Shown: piece after piece, positions 38,376-48,052 of the stretch
Layout of the letters: each line of letters begins with the position of its first letter
Numbering within the stretch: the first letter of the stretch is position 1
DNA from: Actinomyces oris
GTDB lineage: Bacteria; Actinomycetota; Actinomycetes; Actinomycetales; Actinomycetaceae
Length of the DNA: 52,299 nucleotides
Direction of reading: 5' to 3'
Assembly (NCBI RefSeq): GCF_001937445.1
Contig: NZ_MSKS01000027.1
Span: 1-52,299, forward strand
The notes under the pieces: model-generated
Told to the model about the DNA's origin: nothing
Databases searched by the model: none
What the model saw: the letters and a program-made list of their open reading frames with translations, nothing else
Translations under genes and position numbers: made by a program

Positions 38376-38756
38376 TCATGCCCTCCGGGATTTCTTGCCT
38401 ACCGATTGCCCGCCGGTGACGGCGCGGTTGTGGCGCATGGCGACGTCGATCCAGAAGGCGAGGCGGTCGTCGTCGGCGATGGCCTCGGGGGCGACGGTGA
38501 TCCAGCCGGGCCTCATGACTCGCCCGGCCCCCATCTGGGCCTGCTCGGCGCCCGGCTCGCTCAGGAGCGTCTCGTGGCGGTCGGCGGCAACACGCACCAG
38601 GAGGTCCCCGGCCTTTCCGGCGCTGACGATCATCTTGTCGTTGACCATGATCGCCCGACCTCCGAACATGGGGACCTCGCGCACGTCCGGTTCGTCGTCG
38701 ACCAGCGCGCGGATGCGCTGAATGAGGTGGTGCTGTTTGGGTGTCATGGCTGCCAT
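38376..38756 (-). CDS. TfoX/Sxy N-terminal domain protein
   Basis: This 126-residue protein shows the TfoX N-domain pattern: IQRIRALVDDEPDVREVPMF, then GGRAIMVNDKMIVS, then LLVRV and MGAGRVMRPGWITV. In Gamma-proteobacteria TfoX regulates competence. Stand-alone N-domain proteins in actinobacteria have no established role. A cluster of repeated GCGTTCGTA motifs lies just upstream of its start. Confidence 0.8.
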   Translation of the reverse strand: MAAMTPKQHHLIQRIRALVDDEPDVREVPMFGGRAIMVNDKMIVSAGKAGDLLVRVAADRHETLLSEPGAEQAQMGAGRVMRPGWITVAPEAIADDDRLAFWIDVAMRHNRAVTGGQSVGKKSRRA

Positions 38757-38810
38757 GGCGTCGTCTCCCGTCAGTCTGTACCCGCAGCGTCATATCGACG
38801 TCGAGCGCCG

Positions 38811-38880
38811 CGCGTTCGTAGGGTAGGTCGCGAGTTCGTACCCTGAACCCCCGAACGCGAGGCATAAGGTACGAACGCGA
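38811..38880. promoter_or_regulatory. Cluster of GCGTTCGTA-type half sites upstream of the TfoX-like gene
   Basis: GCGTTCGTA (38812-38820) and GAGTTCGTA (38832-38840) are direct repeats 20 bases apart. The reverse motif appears as CCGAACGCG near 38851 and TACGAACGC at 38870-38878. Four related sites in 70 bases with both orientations look like an operator array or a cruciform-forming repeat. Confidence 0.5.
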
Positions 38881-38991
38881 CGGCGGCCTCCGCGGCCGAC
38901 TCCTCCTCGGCGACACGGGGTCGTCCACGCGCAGCATGGGGAGCAGCACCATGGACACCGACACCCCCGCCAGGCGTTTTTCGTCGGCTCG

Positions 38992-40404
38992 TCAGCCCAC
39001 CAGGTCGGCCACGATCTGCAGGAGGTCCTGCAGGTGCCGGTTGGACAGGAACTCCCGGCGCACGGACTCGTGGGCGGCCAGCCCCATCTCCTGTGCCCGC
39101 TCGGGGAAGAGCAGCAGGTCGCGCACGGCCTCGGCCCAGGCGGCGCCGTCAGCCGGGTCAACCAGGACGCCGTCGACGCCGTCGTCGATCTGATCGCGGA
39201 TGCCGCCTACCGCGGAGGCGACCACCGGGGCCTTCTTCCACATCGCCTCGGCCACCGTCAGCCCGAAGGCCTCGATGAGGGAGCGCTGGGTGACCACCGA
39301 GCTGACTCGCTGGACGGCGTTGACGACGGTGGCGTTGACCTCACGGTCCTCCATGCTCACAGCGGCCACGTGGATTCGCGAGGCAACCGATTCCGGCAGC
39401 ACCGAGCAGCGCTCCACGATCTGGGTGAGGGTGGCCTGCGACTCGCGCCCGTCCGGGGTCGGGCCGACCAGCAGCAGATGGGCGTCCTCGGGCAGCACGG
39501 CGATGTTATCGGCGAAGGCCTCCACCAGCTCCAGGCCGCCCTTGAGTCGGTCCCAGCGGTTGACCTGGGTGATGACCCGGGCGCCCAGCGGTACAGGGTC
39601 GCCGGCCAGGACCGGGTCCTCGGGCAGGCCGCGGAAGGCGTCGGCGCGTCCGTCATAACGCATGAAGGGCACGGCCTCGAAGGGCGGCTCGCCGGCGAAG
39701 ATCCCCGACAGGCGCGCCACCGACCAGGCCTCGTCCAGGTCCAGGACCCGGTTCTTGGGGGAGTCGGCGTCGATGGAGGGGGCCAGGACCGCGCAGCGCT
39801 CGGCCTCGATGTAGGGCGGGCGGTACTCGGGGCGGGAGACGATGACGAGGTCCACGTCCTCCAGGTAGCGGTCCAGGAAGGCCCAGGCGTAGTCAGCGGC
39901 CTCGCCCGCGCCCTCGGCCCCGGCGTGGCAGCGCCAGATGACGGTGGCGCCCGCCGTCTTGAGGGCCTTGGCCAGGCCCGCCGTGGGCGGGTCGTGAAGG
40001 ATGACGATGTCGTCGGGGCGGACCTCCTCGACGATGTTCTCCGCGTTGGAGGCCAGAACGTGCTCGTAGATGTCGCGCTGCTTGTCCCCGAGCTTGCCGC
40101 CGTCGCCGTGGTCCCCGTGGATGCCGGCGTGCAGGCGCGTCGCGATCCGGGTGAACTCCTCAGGGGCGTCCAGAGTCAGCCAGCGCACGTTAAGGCCGGC
40201 TCCCAGGGAGTAGCCCACGAGGGGCGCGACCGTCTCCGCCGGTCCCGAGCCGGCGGCGGCCGACGGCGTGACCGTCCACACGGTGTGCCCCTCCAGCAGG
40301 GCCTCGGCGCCCGTCAGGCTCGTGTGCAGTCGTTTGACGGCTACCTCGTCCAGGTGGCTCTCCAAGTGCGACAGGGGCAGCGGGGCGACGTCGATGTCTC
40401 TCAT
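38992..40404 (-). CDS. Trehalose-synthase-like glycosyltransferase (GT4)
   Basis: This 470-residue protein resembles TreT/trehalose phosphorylase-type GT4 enzymes, which make or break trehalose from a nucleotide sugar or phosphate and glucose. Typical features are [25 protein letters not shown] and the GT4 motif [20 protein letters not shown]. The ATG at 40404 has GGGGGAAG upstream and gives the natural N-terminus; the frame remains open far upstream without similarity. It is divergent from purL across 240 bases. The donor sugar is not certain from sequence. Confidence 0.8.
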   Translation of the reverse strand: MRDIDVAPLPLSHLESHLDEVAVKRLHTSLTGAEALLEGHTVWTVTPSAAAGSGPAETVAPLVGYSLGAGLNVRWLTLDAPEEFTRIATRLHAGIHGDHGDGGKLGDKQRDIYEHVLASNAENIVEEVRPDDIVILHDPPTAGLAKALKTAGATVIWRCHAGAEGAGEAADYAWAFLDRYLEDVDLVIVSRPEYRPPYIEAERCAVLAPSIDADSPKNRVLDLDEAWSVARLSGIFAGEPPFEAVPFMRYDGRADAFRGLPEDPVLAGDPVPLGARVITQVNRWDRLKGGLELVEAFADNIAVLPEDAHLLLVGPTPDGRESQATLTQIVERCSVLPESVASRIHVAAVSMEDREVNATVVNAVQRVSSVVTQRSLIEAFGLTVAEAMWKKAPVVASAVGGIRDQIDDGVDGVLVDPADGAAWAEAVRDLLLFPERAQEMGLAAHESVRREFLSNRHLQDLLQIVADLVG

Positions 40405-40644
40405 GCCATGATCTTCCCCCGAAATCCTGTGAGGCGCAGCACTTTGAGCCTGGGCGTGGCGTCTTGTTGCCGTTTCGGCATTCTTCTGGCGGGCTTCCGC
40501 AGCGCCCTGATCGGGCGAACGCGGTGTTCTCGGCGGGAGCGGAGGGTGTGCGGAGTGCGATCCCGCGAGGGTCGTGGTGTGAGGTGCTGCGGGGGCGCGG
40601 GTAGGCTTGGCTCGGCCGCACTCCCTCTTCAACCAGGAGCCCCC

Positions 40645-43005
40645 ATGGCGTCCGAGCCCGTGATCCCAGCCGCCCACCCCGACACCGTCGCCGACGCCGC
40701 CGCGACGCCCGAGCGGGAGATGCCCTGGAAGGAGCTGGGCCTCAAGACCGACGAGTACGAGTCCATCCGCGGGCTGCTGGGGCGCCGCCCCACCAACGCC
40801 GAGCTGGCCATGTACTCGGTCATGTGGTCCGAGCACTGCTCCTACAAGTCCTCCAAGATCCACCTGCGCCAGTTCGGCGCCAAGACCACCCCCGAGATGC
40901 GCGAGCACCTCCTGGTCGGCATGGGTGAGAACGCCGGCGTCGTCGACATCGGTGACGGCTGGGCCGTGACCTACAAGGTCGAGTCCCACAACCACCCCAG
41001 CTATGTCGAGCCCTACCAGGGGGCCGCCACCGGCGTGGGCGGCATCGTGCGCGACATCATCTCCATGGGGGCGCGGCCCGTGGCCGTCATGGACCAGCTG
41101 CGCTTCGGCGCCGTCGACCACCCCGACACCGCACGCGTCGTCCACGGCGTCGTGGCCGGCGTGGGCACCTACGGCAACTCCCTGGGCCTGCCCAACATCG
41201 GCGGCGAGACCGAGTTCGACTCCTCATACCAGGAGAACCCACTGGTCAACGCCCTGTGCGTGGGCGTGCTGCGCCACGAGGACATCCACCTGGCCAACGC
41301 CACCGGCGCCGGCAACAAGGTGGTGCTCTTCGGGGCCCGCACCGGCGGCGACGGCATCGGTGGGGCCTCCATCCTGGCCTCGGAGTCCTTCGAGGACGGC
41401 ATGCCCGCCAAGCGCCCCAGCGTCCAGGTGGGCGACCCCTTCATGGAGAAGGTCCTCATCGAGTGCTGCCTGGACCTGTTCGGCGCCGGGCTCGTGCTCG
41501 GTATCCAGGACCTGGGCGCCGCCGGCATCTCCTGCGCCACCTCCGAGCTGGCCTCCAACGGTGACGGCGGCATGCACGTGGACCTGGAGAAGGTGCTCCT
41601 GCGCGACCCCACCCTGACCGCCGGGGAGATCCTCATGAGCGAGTCCCAGGAGCGCATGATGGCCGTCGTCGCGCCCGACAAGCTCGAGGAGTTCATGGCC
41701 GTCATCGACAAGTGGGACGTCGAGGCCGCCGTCATCGGCGAGGTCAACGGCTCGGGCCGCCTGACCATCGACCACTTCGGGGAGCGGATCGTCGACGTCG
41801 ACCCGCGCACCGTGGCCCACGAGGGCCCCACCTACGAGCGCCCCTACGCCCGCCCCGCCTGGCAGGACGCGCTCAACGCCGACACCACTGAGCGCCTGGC
41901 CCGCCCCGAGTCCGCCACCGAGCTGGCCGAGCAGGTGCGCGCCGTCGTCACCAGCCCCAACCAGGCCTCCGTCGCCTGGGTGACCAACCAGTACGACCGT
42001 TTCGTGCGCGGCGACACCGCCCTGTGCCAGCCCGACGACGCCGGCGTCATCCGCGTTGATGAGGCCACCGGCCGCGGCGTGGCCATCTCCACCGATGCCA
42101 ACGGCCGCTTCACCAAGCTCGACCCGGCCACCGGCGCCGCCCAGGCCCTGGCCGAGTCCTACCGCAACGTGTGCACCGTGGGCGCCCGGCCCCTGGCCGT
42201 CACCGACTGCCTGAACTTCGGCTCGCCGGAGGATCCCGACGCCATGTGGCAGCTCGTCGAGGCCATCACCGGCCTGGCCGACGCCTGCGCCGTCATGGGG
42301 GTGCCGGTCACCGGCGGCAACGTCTCCCTCTACAACTCCCATGGCAAGGTCAAGGGGCAGATCGACTCCTCGATCAACCCCACGCCCGTCGTCGGCGTCC
42401 TGGGCGTCATGGACGACGTGCGCCGCGCCAACCCCTCGGGCTGGCACGAGGAGGGCCTGGCCATCATGGCCCTGGGCACCACCGCCGACGAGCTCGACGG
42501 CTCGGCCTGGTCCCGCGTGGTCCACGACCACCTCGGCGGGCTGCCCCCGCGCGTCGACCTCGAGGCGGAGATGGCGCTCGGGCGGGTGCTGCTGGCCCTG
42601 AGCGAGGCGGAGGGGCCCGACGGCGAGCCTCTGGTGCGCGCCGCCCACGACTGCTCGACCGGCGGCCTCATCCAGACCCTCGCGGACTCCTGCTTGCGCT
42701 GCGGCGTCGGTGCCAGCGTGGACCTGACCGCTATCCAGGAGGAGGGCGTGGACGACTTCACCGCCCTGTTCTCCGAGTCCGGGGCCCGCGCCATCGTCGC
42801 CGTGCGCGAGGGGCTCGTGCCCGCCGTCACCGCGGCCGCCGAGGCCGAGGACGTCGCCGTGGCGCGCCTGGGGACCACCGGTGGCGACCTGCTCGTCGTG
42901 GCCGGCAGTGATCTGCTCTCCGACGGCGGTGCCGGGCGTCCCCTCGTCCTGGACCTGGCCGAGCTGGGGGACGACGTCGAGGGCGTCCTGCCGGCGCTGT
43001 TCTGA
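40645..43005 (+). CDS. purL: FGAM synthase subunit PurL
   Basis: This is the large catalytic subunit of formylglycinamidine synthase. It uses ATP and PurQ-derived ammonia to convert FGAR to FGAM. The 786-residue product is the short PurL type that requires PurS and PurQ, both present here. Motifs include [23 protein letters not shown], and [23 protein letters not shown] precedes the ATG at 40645. The in-frame opening continues about 1.6 kb upstream as reverse reading of the glycosyltransferase gene and is not coding. Confidence 0.97.
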   Translation: MASEPVIPAAHPDTVADAAATPEREMPWKELGLKTDEYESIRGLLGRRPTNAELAMYSVMWSEHCSYKSSKIHLRQFGAKTTPEMREHLLVGMGENAGVVDIGDGWAVTYKVESHNHPSYVEPYQGAATGVGGIVRDIISMGARPVAVMDQLRFGAVDHPDTARVVHGVVAGVGTYGNSLGLPNIGGETEFDSSYQENPLVNALCVGVLRHEDIHLANATGAGNKVVLFGARTGGDGIGGASILASESFEDGMPAKRPSVQVGDPFMEKVLIECCLDLFGAGLVLGIQDLGAAGISCATSELASNGDGGMHVDLEKVLLRDPTLTAGEILMSESQERMMAVVAPDKLEEFMAVIDKWDVEAAVIGEVNGSGRLTIDHFGERIVDVDPRTVAHEGPTYERPYARPAWQDALNADTTERLARPESATELAEQVRAVVTSPNQASVAWVTNQYDRFVRGDTALCQPDDAGVIRVDEATGRGVAISTDANGRFTKLDPATGAAQALAESYRNVCTVGARPLAVTDCLNFGSPEDPDAMWQLVEAITGLADACAVMGVPVTGGNVSLYNSHGKVKGQIDSSINPTPVVGVLGVMDDVRRANPSGWHEEGLAIMALGTTADELDGSAWSRVVHDHLGGLPPRVDLEAEMALGRVLLALSEAEGPDGEPLVRAAHDCSTGGLIQTLADSCLRCGVGASVDLTAIQEEGVDDFTALFSESGARAIVAVREGLVPAVTAAAEAEDVAVARLGTTGGDLLVVAGSDLLSDGGAGRPLVLDLAELGDDVEGVLPALF

Positions 43006-43071
43006 GCCCACTCGTCCACCGTCGCCTTCGCGGGACGCGGCTCAACTGGGAGCCATGTCCGTGAGGGGTCG

Positions 43072-43134
43072 TTGGTCCTTGTGAGTTTGCTGATCGTCCG
43101 GTTAACTTCTGGGGTGTTCCCTGATTTCTACAAG
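43072..43134 (+). promoter_or_regulatory. Conserved leader of effector unit 1
   Basis: These 63 bases match 45480-45542 at 52 of 63 positions without gaps, including TTAACTTCTG and GTTCCCTGATT. It lies 49 bases before the first calpain-like effector start. A shared promoter or operator is likely. It differs from surrounding non-homologous DNA, so conservation is selective. Confidence 0.6.
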
Positions 43135-43183
43135 AACGCTCCAGATGTCCGTGTCGGACGGGGTGTGGCCTGGGGGTGGGTCG

Positions 43184-44584
43184 ATGAGTGCGGTGCCGGT
43201 TGGGTTGCCCGGGCTGGCTGCTGTGGTTGCTACGCGGGTTCCTGGTTCTCCTGGTGGGGTTAGGGCTCTGGCGGTGTCTTGGCGTCGGTCGGGGGACAGG
43301 ATTGGTGAGGGGGCGTCGTTGATGTCCTCGGCGGGGTCGTCGGCTCCGTCGTGGCAGGGGGTCAGTGCGCAGGCCTTCTCGGCTGCGGCCTCGTCTCTGA
43401 GTGGCGAGCTCTCCGGCAGGGCCGGGGAGCTGGGGCGTGGGGCTGGTGTGATGGATGCTTATGCGGGTGTTCTGGAGCGGGCTCACGGTATGGCTGCTGA
43501 GCTGCGGGCGCAGGCTGCCCGGTTGCTGGTGACCTCGATCGCCAGTCCTGCGGCGGCTCCGGCCTGTCAGGTGGCGGCCACCGTCGTCACGACTACCTTC
43601 AACACCCTACTGTCCACCATCGACCTGGCAGCTGCTAGTGCCGCCGCCTCACTCGGCACCGCAGTAAGCGCCAAGTCACGAAACGGGAACGGCGATCCAT
43701 CGAAGGGGAAAGGCGATACGCAGAGTTTTTCGGAGGAAGATAAGATGCGACTGCGGGAACAGGCCGATGGCAAGGGTGACTGGGACCCTGACGCCAATCA
43801 GACCAGCATGCCTGACTGCTTTATGCTGGTTACCCTTCAAGGGTACTCAGCGACTGAGAAGGGGCAGCAGTTTCTGCGTGATCACGTCAAGTGGGATGGC
43901 GGGAAGGGCTGTTTTACTGTGACCCTGTATGACGATAAAGGCAATGAGGTGCATGTTGATGTGTACGACTACTACGCCAATGGCACTAAGGATGAAGCGG
44001 GTCGCCCCACTCTGATGAGCGTTTATGAGCGTGCCTATGGGGAACAGTTTGGTGATGGCGACTTGAATAATAAGCCGCCAGCTGAGGCTATGAAAAGAAT
44101 TTCCGGCAAGGATGTGACCTCGGCTGACACCTGGGGTGGTACTGGGTTCTTCTGGTTTCTCGCAAGAGAGGACCATAAGTACTCTGGAAGGCAGTGGGGC
44201 AGCATTGATCGTTCGGTGGATGCTGGGTGTCCTGTCGTGGCAGTGACCGCTGAGGATATAAAGCCCGATACCAAGGTTAAGGCTGCTACTGATACCAATG
44301 GCGACGGCAAGATCGACACTGAGAACAAGGGGGCTCACGGGGAGGCGCCCGACCAGGAAGGTGTTCGTCTTTTAGGGGGTGGACATGAGAATGAAGATGG
44401 GGAAAAGACGTCCCATGCGTACACGGTGGTGGCAGTTGATGACCAGTATGTCACGCTGAGAAATCCTTGGGGAATGAATTTGACGCCGAAAGGTGAGCAT
44501 GCGGATAGTGGGCTCATTAGGATAAGTCGGGAAGACTATGAGAGGTACTTCTCGCAGACTCGTATTGCTGCCGAGCCGAAGTAA
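43184..44584 (+). CDS. WXG-type effector with calpain-like protease domain, copy 1
   Basis: This 466-residue protein has an N-terminal helical secretion domain with a central SWQG (Trp57-Gly59), typical of WXG100-like T7SS substrates. A low-complexity hinge (about 160-185) and a calpain-like family C2 domain follow. Catalytic residues align as Cys212 (MPDCFMLV), His411 (HAYTVVAVDD) and Asn427 (TLRNPWG). A calcium-loop-like DTNGDGKIDTE starts at 370. It should be exported and act as a protease outside or in a target cell. Residues 1-160 nearly match the copy at 45941. The start at ATG 43184 is aligned with that copy. The neighbour at 44604 is a candidate inhibitor. It lacks the small partner gene found before copy 2. 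Confidence 0.8.
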   Translation: MSAVPVGLPGLAAVVATRVPGSPGGVRALAVSWRRSGDRIGEGASLMSSAGSSAPSWQGVSAQAFSAAASSLSGELSGRAGELGRGAGVMDAYAGVLERAHGMAAELRAQAARLLVTSIASPAAAPACQVAATVVTTTFNTLLSTIDLAAASAAASLGTAVSAKSRNGNGDPSKGKGDTQSFSEEDKMRLREQADGKGDWDPDANQTSMPDCFMLVTLQGYSATEKGQQFLRDHVKWDGGKGCFTVTLYDDKGNEVHVDVYDYYANGTKDEAGRPTLMSVYERAYGEQFGDGDLNNKPPAEAMKRISGKDVTSADTWGGTGFFWFLAREDHKYSGRQWGSIDRSVDAGCPVVAVTAEDIKPDTKVKAATDTNGDGKIDTENKGAHGEAPDQEGVRLLGGGHENEDGEKTSHAYTVVAVDDQYVTLRNPWGMNLTPKGEHADSGLIRISREDYERYFSQTRIAAEPK

Positions 44585-44603
44585 GTGATGTCAGATTCCT
44601 TCG

Positions 44604-45215
44604 TTATTTCTGTGTGCATGGGTTGCGTTTTGTGCACAGGGAGAGTCCGGGGTCGAGGGCGATAGTCACTCGATACTTCCAGCCTCCTGCACTTCTGTCC
44701 TTGAAGAAGTTGATATCTGGGATGGCTGGGGGTGGGTTGACTTCGAGGAGGGTCACTGTTCCCAGTCCCTCGATGTGGACGCTCTCGCCGAGGTGCAGCT
44801 CATAGTCCTGCTCCGTCGCATTGAACGGTTTCCATGTCACCGTGCCAACCCATTCGTGGTTCCTGGAGTGCAGTGGCCCTGGGCGCAGCATCCCGTGTCT
44901 TGTGACAGGAGGGGGTAATGCCCAGCTGAGGTATTCTTCCTCGCCCCTCTGGGCGCCGTCGGGCAGGGAGGCAGTGGTGGTGCTCGGGTGGGTCCAGTAC
45001 AGCCAGCCGGCAAGGCCGATCACCATGGCCAGGCAGGCTCCTATGATCCCGAGGAGGGTGCGTCGCACCGTGACACCATGCTTTCGCCGTCCACCCACCT
45101 GCGGGGCAGTCTCCGCAACGGGGGCACCGCCCTCGCTTCTGACGTCGCTTTCGCCCTCGTCTGCCACGACCCACTCGCTTCCCTCAGTTTCGGGACTACG
45201 TCGTCGGGGGGCCAA
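44604..45215 (-). CDS. Single-pass membrane candidate immunity protein 1
   Basis: This 203-residue protein has an acidic cytoplasmic lead, one membrane helix (TLLGIIGACLAMVIGLAGWLYW) and an outside domain. That domain carries the family block YELHLGESVHIEGLGTVTLL and ends C-x5-C (CTKRNPC). Its start is a TTG at 45215. It converges on effector 1 with 19 bases between stops and is the most divergent of five paralogues. An immunity or inhibitor role is inferred from pairing with the protease effector and from topology. Confidence 0.7.
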   Translation of the reverse strand: MAPRRRSPETEGSEWVVADEGESDVRSEGGAPVAETAPQVGGRRKHGVTVRRTLLGIIGACLAMVIGLAGWLYWTHPSTTTASLPDGAQRGEEEYLSWALPPPVTRHGMLRPGPLHSRNHEWVGTVTWKPFNATEQDYELHLGESVHIEGLGTVTLLEVNPPPAIPDINFFKDRSAGGWKYRVTIALDPGLSLCTKRNPCTQK

Positions 45216-45599
45216 TCAGGTGGTCCTGGCTCCTGGAATCAGGCGGATTGCTGAGAGCCGAGAACGTCTGATGAATGGCGCCCTTGCAGCAAAGGATACC
45301 GGCTCGCCCCCTCCTGCGGGCGTGAAATCCAGGGAGATATCATCGGTGAAGCCGGACGGAGTGCGGTGAGTGACATCAGGTGATCGTGCCAAAGGGGACC
45401 GGGTGTTGCGCGCGGCATGCTGCGCCAGTAGGTGGCCCAGTGCGGGGCCGGGCGCAGGACTGGGCTCGGGAGCGGGGCCTTGGTCCTTGCATGCTTGCTG
45501 ATCGGCAGATTAACTTCTGTGACGTTCCCTGATTCCTACAAGGCTTCTCCCGGGGCGCGATGCTGGTGCCTCCTGGGCGGGTGGTTGGAGTGGTTGCTG
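45216..45599. other. Intergenic region carrying the leader of effector unit 2
   Basis: These 384 bases between the minus-strand candidate immunity gene and the small effector partner contain the conserved leader at 45480-45542. I see no other gene I can support. Confidence 0.5.
45480..45542 (+). promoter_or_regulatory. Conserved leader of effector unit 2
   Basis: These 63 bases match 43072-43134 at 52 positions without gaps. Here the small partner gene starts 58 bases downstream. Confidence 0.6.
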
Positions 45600-45944
45600 A
45601 TGGTGTTGCGGGTGGTGTCCGAGGAGCTGGCGCGGGTGGTGTCCTTGGCTGATGAGTGCTCGGCCGCGGTGGGGTCGGTCAGTGTCGAGCCCGGCAGCGG
45701 CGGCGACCTGGGGCCGGGGGTGCTGGTGGCGGCTGCGGCGGCCTACGCCGCGGCCCACAGCGCCGGTGCTCGCGACGGGGCCGCAGGCGCCGACCAGATT
45801 GCCGGCGGGGTCAGGTACGCCATGTCCGCCCTGGCCGAGACCGATGAGTCCTCAGCCGCCGGCGCCCACAGCCTGATGAGCACCGGCGCCGGTGCGGGGG
45901 TTTGCGCCGGCCAGGGCCGTGGCGGTCTGGGGGTGGGTCGATGA
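45600..45944 (+). CDS. Small WXG100/PE-like partner of effector 2
   Basis: This 114-residue Ala/Gly/Ser-rich helical protein (VLRVVSEELARVVSLADECS) resembles in size and layout the small partners encoded before T7SS effectors. It has no W-x-G motif. The ATG at 45600 has GGAG upstream. Its stop overlaps the ATG of effector 2 (ATGA), implying paired expression and probably a heterodimer for secretion. No equivalent exists before effector 1. Confidence 0.65.
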   Translation: MVLRVVSEELARVVSLADECSAAVGSVSVEPGSGGDLGPGVLVAAAAAYAAAHSAGARDGAAGADQIAGGVRYAMSALAETDESSAAGAHSLMSTGAGAGVCAGQGRGGLGVGR

Positions 45945-47386
45945 GTGTGGTGCCAATCGGGTTGTCTGGGTTGGCGGCTGTGGTTGCTACGCGGGTTCCT
46001 GGTTCTCCTGGTGGGGTCAGGTCTCTGGCGGCGTCCTGGCGCCGGTCGGGGGAGGCTGTCGGTGAGGGGGCGTCGTTGATGTCCTCGGCGGGGTCGTCGG
46101 CTCCGTCGTGGCAGGGGGTCAGTGCGCAGGCCTTCTCGGCTGCGGCTTCGTCGTTGAGTGGTGAGCTCTCCGGTAGGGCCGGGGAGCTGGGGCGCGGGGC
46201 CGGCGTGATGGATGCTTATGCGGGTGTTCTGGAGCGGGCTCACGGTATGGCTGCTGAGCTGCGGGCGCAGGCTGCCCGGTTGCTGGTGACCTCGATCGCC
46301 AGTCCTGCGGCGGCTCCGGCCTGTCAGGTGGCGGCCACCGTCGTCACGACTACCTTCAACACCCTACTGTCCACCGTCGACCTGGCAGCTGCTAGTGCCG
46401 CCGCCTCACTCGGCACCGCAGCCAGCGCGGGGCCTGGAGGTGGGAAGAATGGTGGAGCGGCGGCAGCGGCAGACAGTCGAGAAAAGGAAAAGAAGCGACT
46501 GCAGCATCTTGTTCGGCAAATGATGATGGCTCCATTTGGGCATGCTCCGCTTTCGGAGGAGGATATTGCTCGGTTGCGGGAGCAGGCCGACGGCAAGGGT
46601 GACTGGGACCCCGACGCCAATCAAAAGGGTATTGGTGACTGCTACCTGCTTGCCACGCTGCAGGGCTACTCCCGGACCGAGGACGGCCAGCAGTTCCTGC
46701 GGGACCAGGTCAGGTGGGACGAGAAGAAGGGCTGCTTCGTCGTCACCCTCTACGACAACGGCAAACCCGTCTACGTCGACGTGGACGACTACTACTCTGA
46801 CGGCACCAAAGACCATCAGGGACGACCCACCCTCATGAGCCTCTACGAACGCGCCTACGGCAAGCACTTCGGCTTCCAAGACCTCGACGACGGCGGTGCA
46901 GTTGAAGACGATGCTATGAAGGTCAGCACAGGCACCGATGCTCACCACGTCGACACGTGGGGCTCAGAACCTGGCTGGTTCGGCTGGACCTCACCAATAG
47001 AGGACCACAAGTACGACCAAAGCGAGTGGAATACCATTAAGAACGCTGTTGACTCCGGACAAGTCGTTGTCGGGACAACAACAGGAGGAGATTTCAACAA
47101 TGGAAACAAAGTCACGGCAGTAACTGACACCAACGGTGATGGTAAAATTGACACCACCAGCGCGGGTGGGAATGATGTGCAGTCGGACAAAGAGCAAGAG
47201 CTCACAATTAGTGACCACCACTCATATACCGTTGAAGCCATCGACGACAACTACGTTATTCTACGTAACCCATGGGGGATGAACACAGATCCGAACAACG
47301 TAGCAGAGCCTGGGGGACTCATCCGAATCACCCGAGAGGACTACGAAAAATACTTTGCCCGCACAGACATCAGTCCAATACCCTGA
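45941..47386 (+). CDS. WXG-type effector with calpain-like protease domain, copy 2
   Basis: This 481-residue protein has an N-terminal 160 residues almost identical to copy 1, including SWQG. A Gly/Ala/charged hinge (about 161-205) is followed by a calpain-like domain diverged from copy 1. Catalytic residues align as Cys234 (GIGDCYLLATL), His427 (HSYTVEAIDD) and Asn443 (LRNPWG). The calcium-loop-like DTNGDGKIDTT starts at residue 396. Conserved trafficking domain plus divergent toxin domain is the polymorphic toxin pattern. It is followed within 26 bases by a candidate immunity gene and three more paralogues. Confidence 0.82.
   Translation: MSVVPIGLSGLAAVVATRVPGSPGGVRSLAASWRRSGEAVGEGASLMSSAGSSAPSWQGVSAQAFSAAASSLSGELSGRAGELGRGAGVMDAYAGVLERAHGMAAELRAQAARLLVTSIASPAAAPACQVAATVVTTTFNTLLSTVDLAAASAAASLGTAASAGPGGGKNGGAAAAADSREKEKKRLQHLVRQMMMAPFGHAPLSEEDIARLREQADGKGDWDPDANQKGIGDCYLLATLQGYSRTEDGQQFLRDQVRWDEKKGCFVVTLYDNGKPVYVDVDDYYSDGTKDHQGRPTLMSLYERAYGKHFGFQDLDDGGAVEDDAMKVSTGTDAHHVDTWGSEPGWFGWTSPIEDHKYDQSEWNTIKNAVDSGQVVVGTTTGGDFNNGNKVTAVTDTNGDGKIDTTSAGGNDVQSDKEQELTISDHHSYTVEAIDDNYVILRNPWGMNTDPNNVAEPGGLIRITREDYEKYFARTDISPIP
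46087..46430 (+). repeat. Near-identical DNA repeat encoding the effector trafficking domain
   Basis: About 340 bases here nearly match 43330-43670 at nucleotide level. The flanking toxin-coding parts diverge strongly. This suggests recent gene conversion or duplication with domain exchange. Confidence 0.65.
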
Positions 47387-47412
47387 TGTGGAAGACACCT
47401 GAAAGAGTACCT

Positions 47413-47952
47413 ATGACAGATGTGCAGCACGATCGCAGCAAAGCAACGGCTGGTGATACAAGAAACGATGTGACATTGCGTGAAAACAATGGGTACACGA
47501 GAAAGGCGGGAAGTGGGAAGGCAATGCTGCAAGCAGCCATTATCATTGTTGTTGCGATTGCGGTGGGGGCGGGCGGCTGGCTGTGGTGGACCCGCCCGAG
47601 TACCACGAGTGTTTCCTTGCCGGCTGGGGTGGAGGGGGGTGAGACAGCCCGTCTCGCTGATTCACTTCCTCCCCGACAGACCAGAACGGGAGCGCTGGGA
47701 TATGACAGCCTACGCTCTGAGCGTCATCAGTGGATCGCCTCGGTGCGCTGGACCCCCACGGGAGGGAAGCCGACCGTGTACGAGCTGCACCTGGGTGAGA
47801 CCGTCCACATCGACAGCCTGGGCACCGTCACCCTCCTCGCCGTCAACCCACCACCCCTTCGCCCAGACCAGAAGTCCGGCGGCTGGACCATCAAGGTCCA
47901 CATCAACCTCAACCCAGACCTGCACTGGTGTGAACCCTGGAACCCCTGCTGA
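47413..47952 (+). CDS. Single-pass membrane candidate immunity protein 2
   Basis: This 179-residue protein has a polar cytoplasmic lead of about 40 residues, a membrane helix (AIIIVVAIAVGAGGWLWW) and an outside domain with YELHLGETVHIDSLGTVTLL and C-x5-C end (CEPWNPC). The ATG at 47413 is chosen. An in-frame ATG at 47386 overlaps the effector stop (TGATG) and is a serious alternative for coupled translation. As the gene directly after effector 2, it is the best candidate for cognate immunity. Confidence 0.7.
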   Translation: MTDVQHDRSKATAGDTRNDVTLRENNGYTRKAGSGKAMLQAAIIIVVAIAVGAGGWLWWTRPSTTSVSLPAGVEGGETARLADSLPPRQTRTGALGYDSLRSERHQWIASVRWTPTGGKPTVYELHLGETVHIDSLGTVTLLAVNPPPLRPDQKSGGWTIKVHINLNPDLHWCEPWNPC

Positions 47953-48052
47953 ACCCGCGAAGACGTCTGGCCGTCACTGAGCTCACCTCATCCAGGGACG
48001 CCTCTGTTCAACACTGCGCTTCTAGAGCCCGCTCCCAGGAAGGAAATTGGTC

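Noticed and set aside
39034..40644. Upstream extension of the purL frame
   Set aside because: It is the reverse reading of the glycosyltransferase gene. PurL homology begins just after the ATG at 40645, which has its own ribosome binding site.
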